The translations under genes and the position numbers were made by a program. The notes beneath the pieces are model-generated. The model ran no database searches. It had not been told where the DNA came from and saw only the letters and a program-made list of their open reading frames with translations. Shown here one piece after another: positions 36,601 through 47,503 of a DNA stretch of 64,000 nucleotides; the first letter of the stretch is position 1; the number at the start of each line of letters is the position of its first letter. Origin of the DNA: Membranipora membranacea (lineage: Eukaryota > Bryozoa > Gymnolaemata > Cheilostomatida > Membraniporidae); the NCBI GenBank assembly GCA_914767715.1, contig OU612066.1, positions 27,938,283 through 28,002,282 of the forward strand. The letters run 5' to 3'.

Positions 36601-38872
36601 TTATCAGCCTGGATCAAGCTATCATTTCTCATTAGTAGAATTCAGCTATCATGTATCACATAAGAAGCTTTGATATGGTTCCGTATGCTTTGCATATCAA
36701 AGTTGACTAGTTTCATGTCAAGATTTTTCCACCTTATGACATATCACGATAAATGTAGTTAACCGGAGAAAAAAGATTTTTAAAGATTGTAAACGTTGAT
36801 GCAAAGGGATGATCATAACAGTAGAATGATAGGGTCCATGATTGAGCCAAGGAAGGGAAGTACAAACCTGCCCAGATTTAGCGGCCATATGTATTGGTGA
36901 TTGCTGTTGATTATTTAAGACGTTTGGCCTAGCTCCATTCTTGAGTAGCATACGAGCAAGCTTCTCATTACCAGCTGAGCACACTCTGTGTAAGAGGGTG
37001 TCCCCATCTGTATCTATGTATAAATTAGATATCATTGTATAAATAAGATATCATTGTATGAATAAGATATGAATAGAAATGAATAGATATGAATTAGATA
37101 TGTGGTGTCAGGAGGGCATCCGACCTCAAATGCTCCTGTGCCACATTATCTAGTATACAGTATTTAGACCCGTACTGATACCGGAAAAAAAAAAGAAGCA
37201 AAATCAAGGTTTCTCACACGGCATCACTGGGTATCGAGACTAGACATGAACGTGAGTTTTTTGTGTATGCATTAGATATCCTTGTAGATTGATTACATGT
37301 TTTCTAGAACAAGCATTTTCCCTCTGTGGTGGCAGAGGGATATTGCAAAAGTTGCCTCTACACCCGATGTCCTTAGTGAATTTTGATATCATGAACATGA
37401 ACTTAACCATGAGGAGTGGTTGTGGACCTTTCCACTTTTCTTTAAGCTGTAAATTCTCGATGTCCTAAAATCTGCACACTTTATCATTTCTATACTTGGA
37501 TGGTTCCTCATTCGTTGTAATTAATGTCATTGTTGTCATGGAGCAAGTGTTATAACCATAGACTTAATATGGTTATAGCAGAATATTACCACAATATAAA
37601 TATTGACCGGCTCAACACTTTCGAGTTGTCTCATCTTGATTGACTAAGTTCAAGGATACAACAACTCCCTATAATTTACTCAAGAAGAATTACTATGAAT
37701 TCAATTTGATATTTCAAACTCAATCTTTAACTCCAGCTGATAAACCTTGAAATTTAACAATGGGCTGCCATAGGTTAGAGTTCAAGATCTTTGACATGTG
37801 GTGGCTTCTACACATGAACCTACACTGGATCATAGAGGGATAACTCTATGCACTGAACGGGTGGTTAACCCTAATTGAACCCGACAGCGACAAGACAATT
37901 GAGAAATAAACCACCTTGAAATCTCTCAGTAAACCCTGACGATGCATACACATACGTTTCTTCCTTATTATGTCTGACTAGAGTTGTTATTCAATCACAA
38001 TAATATGTATACAACTATGATAATACAGATTATTGCTTCTGCTCACTAAATGAATTCATACTGACATTAATGACCTATCTCGGGTATATATGTAGTGCAT
38101 AGCGTGGATATAAACCTACCACAGTCATTCAATGAAGAGGGATTGTTCTTAATGGCATTCATCACTGTCACTGATTCTTCTCATAAAACTGGCTATTGCC
38201 CATACATAATGTGACTTTTTAAGTAATGTTAGTATATCACGGCATCATCACAGCTTTCATCATTATCAACATCTACTAACCTGTGGCAAAGATAATTTCT
38301 CTTTCATCATTTCAGCATGCATGCTTTTCATTAGCATTATTTCATTAGCATCAGCTGGTACATGGCCCATGCTCTACAATTAAACAAGTATGGCATAAAA
38401 ACAGAGTAGGCTTATTGGTGACATTATCTAAATGGACAAGAGTATTGCACATATTTTAGAAACTCTAAAACACATAAGTGATACATTTTATACAATGTAT
38501 CAAATGTCACAAATGGAGAACTGGAAAACACTGATTATATGATTACAACCGAGAAATCAAGCGCCCATGTCACCTGAAATTTAACATTCCCATTGCTCTG
38601 ATATATCAAAAAACCTAAGCTTTTTACTCCATATCATTATTAAATCTGGCTTTTGGCCTTTGTTGCAGTCAATGGTTTCAATTGTATCACAAACAGACCT
38701 TTAGTTGCTGAATCATATTCATCATCTCTTCCGCAATGTGTGGCGGAATCTCATCTGGTACAATGACCTGTGCATCAGGTAAAATCGCTGCCTCTCCAGG
38801 CTGTTTCAAAACATTCGGAGCTGCCTTCGATTCACGGCCATGATCATGACTATGTCTGCCGTGGTTATGCAT
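32890..38872 (-). pseudogene. Ankyrin-repeat DHHC palmitoyltransferase, HIP14/ZDHHC17-like, probably inactivated
   Basis: The family S-acylates proteins at Golgi membranes. Exons on the minus strand: 38699-38872 (ATG at 38872, His-rich start), 38281-38373, about 38120-38170, 36868-37007, 36423-36532, 36062-36206, 35732-35907 (ankyrin repeats, e.g. GDTLLHRVCSAGNEKLARMLL), 35140-about 35460 (two membrane segments), 34711-about 34902 (two more), 34235-34338, 33743-33952 and 32890-33159. The 33743-33952 exon has the zinc-binding and catalytic core HCKLCDCCIHWMDHHC, but codon 8 (33929-33931) is TAG and its last codon is TAA. A DPG motif at the end of the 34711 exon needs a one-base frame change relative to the membrane segments before it, and phases at 35732/35460 only join with unusual sites. 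The usual PWV after DHHC is replaced. Several lesions together suggest a pseudogene; assembly error or alternative acceptors are the alternative. Confidence 0.7.
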
Positions 38873-38888
38873 TGTACTGATTCTTGCC

Positions 38889-40877
38889 ACTCAAAATATG
38901 TGATCAAAATTGGTTGGGTTATCAGCAAAGAAACTGCAATGTGAGCTACAAAATCAAGAATCACAATATCACCACTGCTATTACACAATTATTCATGTCC
39001 TTTTCTAGGGCACCAACAATTATAATGTGCCACTTAACCGTACTAGTTCCCCGGAGCACTACAGACCGGGAAAATCGATAAAATTGCTTAAACCATTCTG
39101 TCATAGGACCTACCCTTTGCATCATAGTGGTGCCGGGAGTAGTTAGTACTGGTGCTGTCTCGTCCATTACAAAAAAAAACTTTTGTTCTGAATGGGCACT
39201 AAAAATCGTCACTGGCGCCGAGTGTCACAAGACATGTGCCAGATTGAGTATGAGACATGTCTCACAACACTCCACAAGGCCTATAAAGCATAATTGTTTG
39301 TGTTGCAGGGGCGGTATGAACACATTGAGTGCTGTAGGACATAACACATACAGCGCTTGGCGTATGTCACACAACACCCAAGTGTTGGATTGGACTAAGT
39401 GCCTAAAACAAAATATAAAATAAGCTGCACCAACAAACCCTAGACAATAATTCTTTCATAAAACTGGACTTTTTCTATAATGTTGTGTCTCCAGTCGTTT
39501 TTGTTCTTTCATCTAACTAAGACTCTGGCGGATACTATATTATTGCCACTGTAACACACGCAAGCATTCGGATCTCTACCTAACTTTTGTTGTTTGTAAT
39601 TTACCATAGTTACAGGGGAGGGTACTCAACTGTAGCTGCTATACTTTTGCATTTACTCCTTGCTATAACTAGAAGAAGGGACATACATAGGACTACTGCA
39701 TTTCCTGACTTTGGAAAAGGTCAAGAAATGCAGTAGGTAGTCCTATGGGAAGGGAGCCCAATCAATCAATCCTTGGCCCAAGCCAAATAGCTAGGTTAGG
39801 TTAGGTAGTTAGCTAAGCTATAAATAAGCTTCTCTCTAAGACTACTACTGCTCTGCTAGTGCTAGGTATAAAAATTGATTCTTTTTTACCTGCCCTGGCA
39901 CCCCCAAGTATTGATTTCCATGGTTCTCTACCTAGCCTACACTTTGTATTCTACTAGTGGGAGCAGGGATAAATCTCCCTGGTGGGAGGGAGCCTAATTT
40001 TGAGAGTGATTGCACATTTTACCTGTATACCTAGCTAGCTTAAAGTTATTGTTTGTTCGTATTATTACATGGCTTGGATTCTTTTTCAATTCATAAAACA
40101 GGAAATCGGTCTGTTCTCTAGGTTCCTATTACGGTTTTTTTGTTTCAAAGGAGGGGATATATAGATAAACCCGTCAATATCAATTAGCTACTTGTAGCAG
40201 TTCAATTATTATTGTTTTCTATATAAATGAGATGTCTCCAAACTAAAAGCTAATTCATTATACACTCATCAAAGTTTTTGTGGAGCTCAAAAGTCTTGTT
40301 CATTTTTAAAAATAAAGGGCACCAAGGTTTTCGAAGAAACTGTTAGGACCACAGGTCTACTCCAAAACCTGGGATCACAGGTCTACTCCGAAACCTTTCA
40401 AACAGAATACTCAGGGAAGCAGACTTGCCAACCTAGTTTTTCCAAAATGCTTACAAAAATTTGCAAAATGCTTGAAAATGCTTACAAAACTCCAGGGTCA
40501 CTGAGGGTGGGTGCCTTAAATGACCAGAAATTGCCCCAAAAATTAGATGAACAGGTGTTTGAAAAACATAATGCGTACAGCTAGCGTTTTGCGTTTAAAA
40601 CTCAATTAGTGTCAAATAAGCGTTCATAAACGCTTTATGCGTACAGGTTGGCAAGTATGGGGAAGTTCTGTCCAAATTTCTGACTCCAGAGACCATGAAA
40701 GTTGGATGTGTTTTCTAAACCATGAATTACCTTCAAACAACAAAACCACAAAAACTCAAGGGGGGCAGACAAACATTGCCAAAATCTCAGGTTTTGGAGT
40801 AGACCTGTTACCTGCAGTGACCACAAGATTATCTTGAAATTTTGTCAGTATGACAGGTTCACTGCCATTTGTGCAGG
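38889..40877. other. Gene-poor stretch before the LTR element
   Basis: No supported gene. Short gtt/agg repeats occur near 39790-39820. The promoter of the minus-strand gene starting at 38872 should be at the left edge; I see no clear element. Confidence 0.4.
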
Positions 40878-40882
40878 AACAG

Positions 40883-41131
40883 TGTGGAGTAGTCCTATCA
40901 TAAGGTTTGTTGACATGTTGTCATACATGTACTTTGTACATGTATCTTGGAGTTGTCCTCTCTGTGCATACTAAGGAGTTATCATCAGCTGCCCTGACCT
41001 ATATATGACAGAGACTGACTTGACCGTGACCTTGATTGAAGAGACACACATGAGCACTTTGTCTACTGACTTTCATGGTGAGTGGACTGCCTTATATCTT
41101 GCCATCCTGATTAGAACCCAACTTCGCAACA
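40883..41131 (+). repeat. 5' LTR
   Basis: TG...CA ends; contains a TATATA stretch at about 41001 that could serve as a core promoter, and an internal inverted repeat (tacatgtactttgtacatgta is 21 bp, so only its arms tacatgta are given). Confidence 0.92.
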
Positions 41132-41140
41132 TGGTGTCAG
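41132..41140 (+). promoter_or_regulatory. Primer-binding site candidate
   Basis: TGGTGTCAG abuts the 5' LTR; the TGG start complements the CCA end of a tRNA. Identity of the primer tRNA was not determined. Confidence 0.7.
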
Positions 41141-41525
41141 TTGTAAGATATACTTAGGAGAGGTGAAGGTGAAGTGCTAGGAGAGGTGTAGAGGAGAAAG
41201 AGAGGTGTATAGGAGAGGTGAATGAGTAGGAGATAAGGTGTTATTGAGGAGAGGAGTAAGGAGAAAAGGTGTAGAAGAGGTGTTTAGGTGAGTTACTAAC
41301 TGGGAGTGGAAAGCCCTAGTTTAGGTGAGGAAGAAGGGTTGCCAATGTGTATGAGAAGTGAAACATCCAAAAATCAAACAACAAAAGATATTTTCCTCCA
41401 TCTTTGTTCACAAATTTTGGCTGGAAATTTGAGTAAAAGTTTTCTTTGTGTTCTTGAATACAATTTGAACTTGTGTCTCATGAGTATACCCTAGCTTACT
41501 ATTATATAGGTTGTACACTGGTGCC

Positions 41526-42788
41526 ATGGCTAGTATCTTTGCTAGTCTACCTGTGTTTGTTGTAGACTCATCCAATGTCCATGGGTCATTTAAGCGGTGG
41601 TCTGTTGAGTTTAATTTGGCTTTAAGAATGAAGTCGATTGAACTTGGCTATGACATCGAAGAAGTGACTACTGGCACTGGTAGTTCTAGAGTTACCGAAA
41701 AAGTGAGGGTGCCTCGCTTCGGTGAAGATGCAAAGCTGGCGTCTTTGCTCTGGTGTATGGGCAGTGATGCTCGTGAAGTAGTGTCATCGCTTGGTGTTGA
41801 CTTGTTTTCCACATCTTTGGAGTTCTTAGATGTGTGGAACTTGTTGAGAGAACACTTTGAGCATGACGAGTCTGAGTATGTTAAGTTGGACAAGTTTGTT
41901 ACCTGTCAACAACTTGACAATGAAGATGAACGCGCTTATCTTCTGCGTGTTGAAGGACTGAGTAGACAGTGTGATTTCTCTGGTGGCAATGTCAGAGAGA
42001 GATTTGCATTGTTGATCGCAGTAAGAGGTTTGCGTAACTCAAAATTGAAGTTTGAGATGATGGCTGATGATGAGTTGAACTGGGTCAAGATCAACAAAGT
42101 GTTAAGGGCAAGACTAGCTGCGCAAGAGTCTTTGAATGCCTTAAATAGATCAGACCCGACTTATCCGCTGTCAGAGAGTAAACAGGTCCCTGCTAAAATA
42201 CCTGTTAAAGTTGAATTACACGCTGAGTCTAGTGTAGTTTGTAATCCAATCAATGTTGTACCAAATATTACTGTTATACAGGAGCGTGTTGGTGAAGTGA
42301 AGTGTAGTCCACACCGAGGGAGAAGTGATGAGAGTAGTGTAAGTAATACTTATCATGATGCTTATAACCATTCTAATCGAGGTTCTGACAACAAGAGATT
42401 TTGTAGTGACAACCATCGTTATAATGGTGATGGTGGGAGTGATCATGATGATTACCTTTCACCTGTCCGTGAAAGGAGGTATGTAAGTCATAGTAGTAGT
42501 CAGCATTCTGGCTGTTATATATGTCATAACAATGATCATATTGCGCGTTACTGTCCTGAAGGCCGGTGTTGTAGATGTCAAAGGATGTCACATCACCGGC
42601 AGGATTGTACTGATGTTTATAGATGTAGGTTTTGTTTGCGTGAAGGCGTCTCAGCAAGAGATTGCAGTTGTAGAGTGAATGGGAGCTCAGACCAAAGGTA
42701 CAAAGAGCGAACTAAAAGAAAGTCATGTGATGACCGCTCTCCACTTAGGCAGAGCTCAGGTAGTAGTGATAGTAATTGTCAGAGATAA
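41526..42788 (+). CDS. Gag-like protein with CCHC zinc knuckles
   Basis: Structural protein of an LTR retrotransposon, expected to form particles and bind element RNA. The ATG at 41526 has a strong context (gccATGg) and gives 420 aa. The first 200 residues are helical and resemble retrotransposon Gag capsid regions (FKRWSVEFNLALR, LLREHFEHDESEYVKLDKF, LRNSKLKFEMM). A basic, Ser/His/Asn-rich linker follows. Near the C-terminus are two complete CCHC knuckles with spacing Cx2Cx4Hx4C (CYICHNNDHIARYC and CCRCQRMSHHRQDC) and a third in which His is replaced by Val (CRFCLREGVSARDC). The frame is uninterrupted. Mobilisation must rely on enzymes supplied by a related autonomous element. Confidence 0.87.
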   Translation: MASIFASLPVFVVDSSNVHGSFKRWSVEFNLALRMKSIELGYDIEEVTTGTGSSRVTEKVRVPRFGEDAKLASLLWCMGSDAREVVSSLGVDLFSTSLEFLDVWNLLREHFEHDESEYVKLDKFVTCQQLDNEDERAYLLRVEGLSRQCDFSGGNVRERFALLIAVRGLRNSKLKFEMMADDELNWVKINKVLRARLAAQESLNALNRSDPTYPLSESKQVPAKIPVKVELHAESSVVCNPINVVPNITVIQERVGEVKCSPHRGRSDESSVSNTYHDAYNHSNRGSDNKRFCSDNHRYNGDGGSDHDDYLSPVRERRYVSHSSSQHSGCYICHNNDHIARYCPEGRCCRCQRMSHHRQDCTDVYRCRFCLREGVSARDCSCRVNGSSDQRYKERTKRKSCDDRSPLRQSSGSSDSNCQR

Positions 42789-43057
42789 CTTCCCTCTGTA
42801 AATTCTAATCTAGTGAAGAGCTGTTGTCACCTTGTATGTAAACATACTTGTTTTAAGTTGATATCCTATCCGCTTTTCGTTATTGCTTGTGTGATTGCTG
42901 ACAGTTGTCGGTAGTCCCCGTAGTTGTGTGCTAACCCTGATGGTGGGCCACAGAGTATGAGTAAACCACCCTTTCTCAATGAAAGAGCATGTGATGTCTC
43001 TCAACCCTGTTAGGGTTATAGAGTATGTGTCAAAAAACCCTAATAATAGTAAGGGCA

Positions 43058-43305
43058 TGTGGAGTAGTCCTATCATAAGGTTTGTTGTCATGTTGTCATA
43101 CATGTACTTTGTACATGTATCTTGGAGTTGTCCTCTCTGTACATACTAAGGAGTTATCATCAGCTGCCCTGACCTATATATGACAGAGACTGACTTGACC
43201 GTGACCTTGATTGAAGAGACACACATGAGCACTTGTCTACTGACTTTCATGGTGAGTGGGCTGCCTTATATCTTGCCATCCTGATTAGAACCAAACTTCG
43301 CAACA
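43058..43305 (+). repeat. 3' LTR
   Basis: 248 bp, one base shorter than the 5' LTR because of a single T deletion; four further substitutions are visible. Confidence 0.92.
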
Positions 43306-43439
43306 AACAGCTGGCAACTTTTCAATTGACTGACTAAGGCAGGCTAAGGGTGGAGTACTGATGATGCAAAGTAGTGCATGAGGATCCAAAGTAATGCATC
43401 AGGGGACTGGGAATTCCTGCCGGTCAACAGGCCAGTCCG

Positions 43440-46015
43440 GCAGAAAACCAGCACTATGTAACTGAGAAAATCACAGTACAACACATGAATACCAGATCTC
43501 TAAAAGGCAAAACTATTGAACTGTCTTTTGTAACTCATGACAAAGACATTGTATGCATTACTGAAACCCATATTGATGACATGATCAAAGATCATCAGAT
43601 CATCAGATATTTGACTACAACTTTAAGTTAATCTATAAAGACAGGAACATCCATGGGGGTGGAGTCCTAATAGCAGTTGACCAGAAACTCCCAACTACCG
43701 AGATAGCATTCAACAATCCGGATGATACTGAACTCATCTTTGTCCGTTTGAAGAAGAAAATGATCATTGGCTGCTACTACAGAACCCAACACAACAGATA
43801 TTTTGATACCCTGACCGATGCCCTAGAAGAGATATGTGCAAAATATCCTACAGACCACATGGTGTTGGTGGGTGACATGAACCTACCAGGTATCAACTGG
43901 CATAATGAAACTGTCAAACCTCACACACAAGAACATAGACTAAAACAGAGTTTCCTCGCCCTTCTCAACCAGTTTGACATGGCCCAACTTGTTATGGAAC
44001 CAACTCACATACAGGGAAACTCTCTGGACCTACTCTGCACCAACGATTCTCAGGTGGTACATGATGTAGAAGTCATATACCCTGGACTGAGTGTCCACTG
44101 CATCATCCAGGCAACTATAGATGCAAAAATGCAAGTGACGAAGAAACTGCTACACGCAGTCAAACAGTACCATAAAGCTGAGTTAGGCGAATTCAGTGAT
44201 GATATGTGGAGATTGAAACATGACCTGGCAAACATCGACGACGTTGACGAAATGTGGAATCACTTTCACTAGGAATTAAAAAGTCCATCAATGATTGTGT
44301 ACCCACCAAGGTTGTGAGCTCTAAGCCGCATGAAGAACCAGTCTGGTTTGACAAGAAATGCCGCAAGCTGGTTGCCAAGGAGAGAAAATTGTACAACAAA
44401 TGGAAGGAAAAGAAGAGTGATACTACCACTTTCACGAAGCAAGTCGAACCTATGTGGAGAGCAGATTGTGTAAGCCCCTGCTGGAGGGAAACAGCAAACC
44501 CTTCTACAGACATCTGAGAGGACAGAGACCAGCACAGCATATCTCACTGCTCAATACAGATGGTGACATCACTGATGACCCTGCAGTATGCTCCACAATA
44601 TTAAACACTCACTTTCACAACCAGTGCAATAAGACACATGCCCTCCACGGCCAGGTTCCTGCATCACACAAACCCAACTGCGGTGAGATAGAAATATACG
44701 GTGTGATTAAACTTCTGAATAGCCTGAAGTTTGGAAAAGCTCTAGGCCCTGATGGCGTGAAAAAAGAAGACCTCACTCTAGAAACTGAGCAGACTGCAGG
44801 TTGCTTGTCCCTGATCTTCAAGAAATCTCTAACATTTGGCAAACTGCCAGCTGAATTGAAGACTGCTAATGTAACGCCCATTCATAAAAGCGGGAACAAA
44901 CAGAACGCCAACAATTACCGACCAATCTCTCTCACAAGCATACCCTGTAAACTGCTTGAACATATTGTGCTGAGAAACCTTCTAGAGAAGATTGACAGTT
45001 GGCTCCACAATAGACAACATGGTTTCAGGAAAGAGCTCTCATGTGAAACTCAAGATATACGCCACTTTGTTTGAGATCATAGGAGCAACCGACAAGAAGT
45101 CCAGTGTGCACGCAGCAGTCTTGGACCTGTCAAAGACCTTTGACCGCGTACCACATGCATTCCTAATGCAAATCTGTCGGACATGCCTGGTATGGAAAGC
45201 TACCTGCTGGACTGGATACATGACTTCCTGTGTAACCGATCGCAGACAGTGGTGCTGGATTGAGCTAAATCTGAATCCCTTCCAGTGACATCCGGAGTCC
45301 CACAGGGCTCGGTGTTGGGTCCAGTGTTGTTTTTGGTGTATATCAACAATCTCCCCAGTCATGTTGATTGCTCTGCTGGCCTCTTTGCTGATGACACCCT
45401 GATGTACCAAAATGTAGACAACACAAATGATGAGGAGAGATTTCAAGCCAACTTGGAGTCACTGAACACCTGGGCTAAAACCTGGGGGATGAGTTTTAAT
45501 GCTAAGAAGTGTAAGATTATTGCCTTCCATCCCCAGAGAACAGTCCCAGAGTACACTGTGGACAATATAGTGCTGGAGAACACAGATCACTGCAAATACT
45601 TAGGAGTGATACTGCAGTCAGACCTAAAGTTTACTGACCACATAGCCGACAAAATCTGCAGCGCCAGAAAGCAGATTGGGATGATCAGACGAGCTCTCTG
45701 CTGGGCACCGGAGAGAGCCAGACTGATTGCATACAAGTCTCTCTGCCTTCCTCATCTGGAATATTCTTCCTGTGCCCGGGATCCTTCCACAAAGAGGGAG
45801 ATCGAGGCACTCGATATTGTGCAAAACCAAGGTGTGAGAATGATCTGTGGATTGAAGGGGAGGAGTGGTGTTACGGAAGCAAAGGAGAAATTGCAGCTGG
45901 AACAGCTAGTTTATTCGAAGAACTCCTGGGTAAAGCTCCTAAATAAGATATTGTCAAGAGAGGAGGCCCACCCTGCACTCTGCACATCATATGATGAAAT
46001 AATAAACTAGCCCCA
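43440..46015 (+). pseudogene. APE-type non-LTR retrotransposon (CR1/Jockey-like), frameshifted
   Basis: Endonuclease pieces come first: NTRSLKGKTIEL and DIVCITETHIDD (about 43487-43590), then a frame change, then VLVGDMNLPGINWHNE and SLDLLC (43748-44272). The reverse transcriptase follows: GKALGPDGVKKEDL, NNYRPISLTSIPCKLLE, QHGFRK (44454-45074), a frame change, DLSKTFDRVPHA (about 45120), another change, then GVPQGSVLGPVLFLVYINNL, LFADDTLMY and the thumb (45285-46010). Domain order and motifs are those of a single ORF2 protein; at least four frame breaks make it inactive. It starts about 130 bp after the LTR element. Confidence 0.85.
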
Positions 46016-46740
46016 TACTACAGTCTCGACAAGATCACAAACACGAAACGAGCCACGCTCTATCGCTGCCACAGGGAACTGTTTTCATAATAGTTTTCTG
46101 CCCCGGGCAATACGGGATAAGAAAATCTAAGGACAATCAGAGGACAATACTACTGATGCCCCACTGGATGAGTACTTGTACCCATTCTGAACCCAAATGC
46201 CCTACCCATGGGATGGTATTCTGGAACAATGTCCAAACCTTATGTAGTCATGTCCAAAAACTGAGGCAAGCCCCGTACGCCCCCCTAGGCTGTCTAGTGT
46301 GATATCGTCTTTGATGTAAGTTGATGTAAGTACTGACTGAGTGTCAGTATTATGGTATGCGTGGGCTCTTACTCTTAGTCTTAGCTTAGCAGGGCTTGTG
46401 AAAGTCTATTATACATATTTAAAAAAAGGCAATTAATTTCATCTACTCAATACTTTCTGAGGAGATGTCAATAGTGCTGGATTTTTAGGTCTGGGGTGTA
46501 GTAATAGCACAGGCCTTCTTCTCTGTAGATGGTTGGTCACATGCATATAGTGGGTTCCCCTGGGCAATGAAGTGACCGCCTCTCTTCATTGCCCTTGGCC
46601 GGGGAACTCAACCAACCGACTTGCACCGAGCTACAGAAGGCCTGCATGTGGCTATAATAATAGTAGTAGAAACATCAGGACATTATATAAAATAACATTT
46701 AAGATCGATATAGGATACAGCTTATGTTACTAATTCATTA
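46016..46740. other. 3' flank of the non-LTR element, non-coding
   Basis: No gene. May include the element's 3' untranslated region; I find no clear poly-A or terminal repeat. Confidence 0.35.
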
Positions 46741-47005
46741 GGAGTTGGAGGTGGCTCAGTTGGTTAGAGCGCCGGTCTTCAGCGTGCAAGTGTTCAAGGT
46801 TGTGGGTTCGAATCCCACTGTAGTCCACCGGGGATTGTTGGACCCCCAGGTGTGCTACAACCTGCCTCCAACCTGCCTCCAACCTGCCTACAATAGGCAA
46901 GAGCAAATTGGCGCAGACATTGCGGCCTAGCCCCAAAGGCACCCTTATCTCGCTCTTTCTTCGGGATGCGGTGAGTGATGAAACCTTGAGACTTCAACCA
47001 ACATT
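46741..47005 (+). mobile_element. tRNA-derived SINE, family A, copy 2
   Basis: The head contains box A (ggctcagttggttagagcgc) and box B (gggttcgaatccc). The body shares blocks with the minus-strand copy at 4866-5110. Within the body an 11-12-bp unit (acctgcctcca) is tandemly tripled, which the other copy lacks. Confidence 0.78.
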
Positions 47006-47503
47006 TTTAACCAACATATAACAAAACAACCGATCAAACGTGATGCCAGTCTTAGGTAAGTGTCCATACTTTACTGTAACACTTCAATATAGCCTAGCAC
47101 TTAACACAGTTAGCTGCAGGGCGTTCCAAGTAAGCCTTATGTCCATTATAATGCTTATAATGCCAGATGCCTATGTTTGCATGCCCCAGGAGCCCAGCTA
47201 GCCTGTCTTGATGAGAAATAATTGTAATCATTTTACCAGACGTGGCCCTAACCGCCAGTGCTTGCTACCAGGACTACTTTTGCCCAGGAGTTGCTCCTTG
47301 TTATGCACAGGCGGTATCTGCATTAGATTTAGTAGTAATAGAATAACCTGCCAAACAACAGCAAACCTCTTGATTTGCCAAAGTTGCTGTCATCGAGGAT
47401 ATTTTAAACATTACTAGATAGGAAGGGTTTGAGCTTCCACTGAATATTTGTTATTGAGGTATTTGGTCTAATTTTTCACAATTTGTCTTTCCATTGATTT
47501 TAG
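47006..47503. other. Probable intron or intergenic DNA upstream of the tau-like exons
   Basis: No coding segment recognised. The acceptor for the first visible tau-like exon ends at 47503. Confidence 0.35.

Larger units (their letters stand above)
40878..43310 (+). mobile_element. Complete LTR retrotransposon coding only for Gag (non-autonomous)
   Basis: Two direct repeats, 40883-41131 (249 bp) and 43058-43305 (248 bp), start with TGTGGAGTAG and end with CTTCGCAACA. They differ at about five positions (98% alike). The pentamer aacag flanks both sides (40878-40882 and 43306-43310), a perfect target duplication. A primer-binding-site candidate, TGGTGTCAG, follows the left LTR without gap. The internal region of 1.93 kb has one gene (Gag) and no protease, reverse transcriptase, RNase H or integrase. 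A short purine run (agtaaggg) precedes the right LTR. Confidence 0.92.

Noticed and set aside
36718-37035. 105-codon minus ORF as a complete gene
   Set aside because: Only 36868-37007 is an ankyrin exon with splice borders; the rest is intron.
46741-46830. tRNA gene (box A and box B present)
   Set aside because: The anticodon arm does not fold, and the same non-tRNA body follows in the copy at 4866-5110; it is a SINE head.
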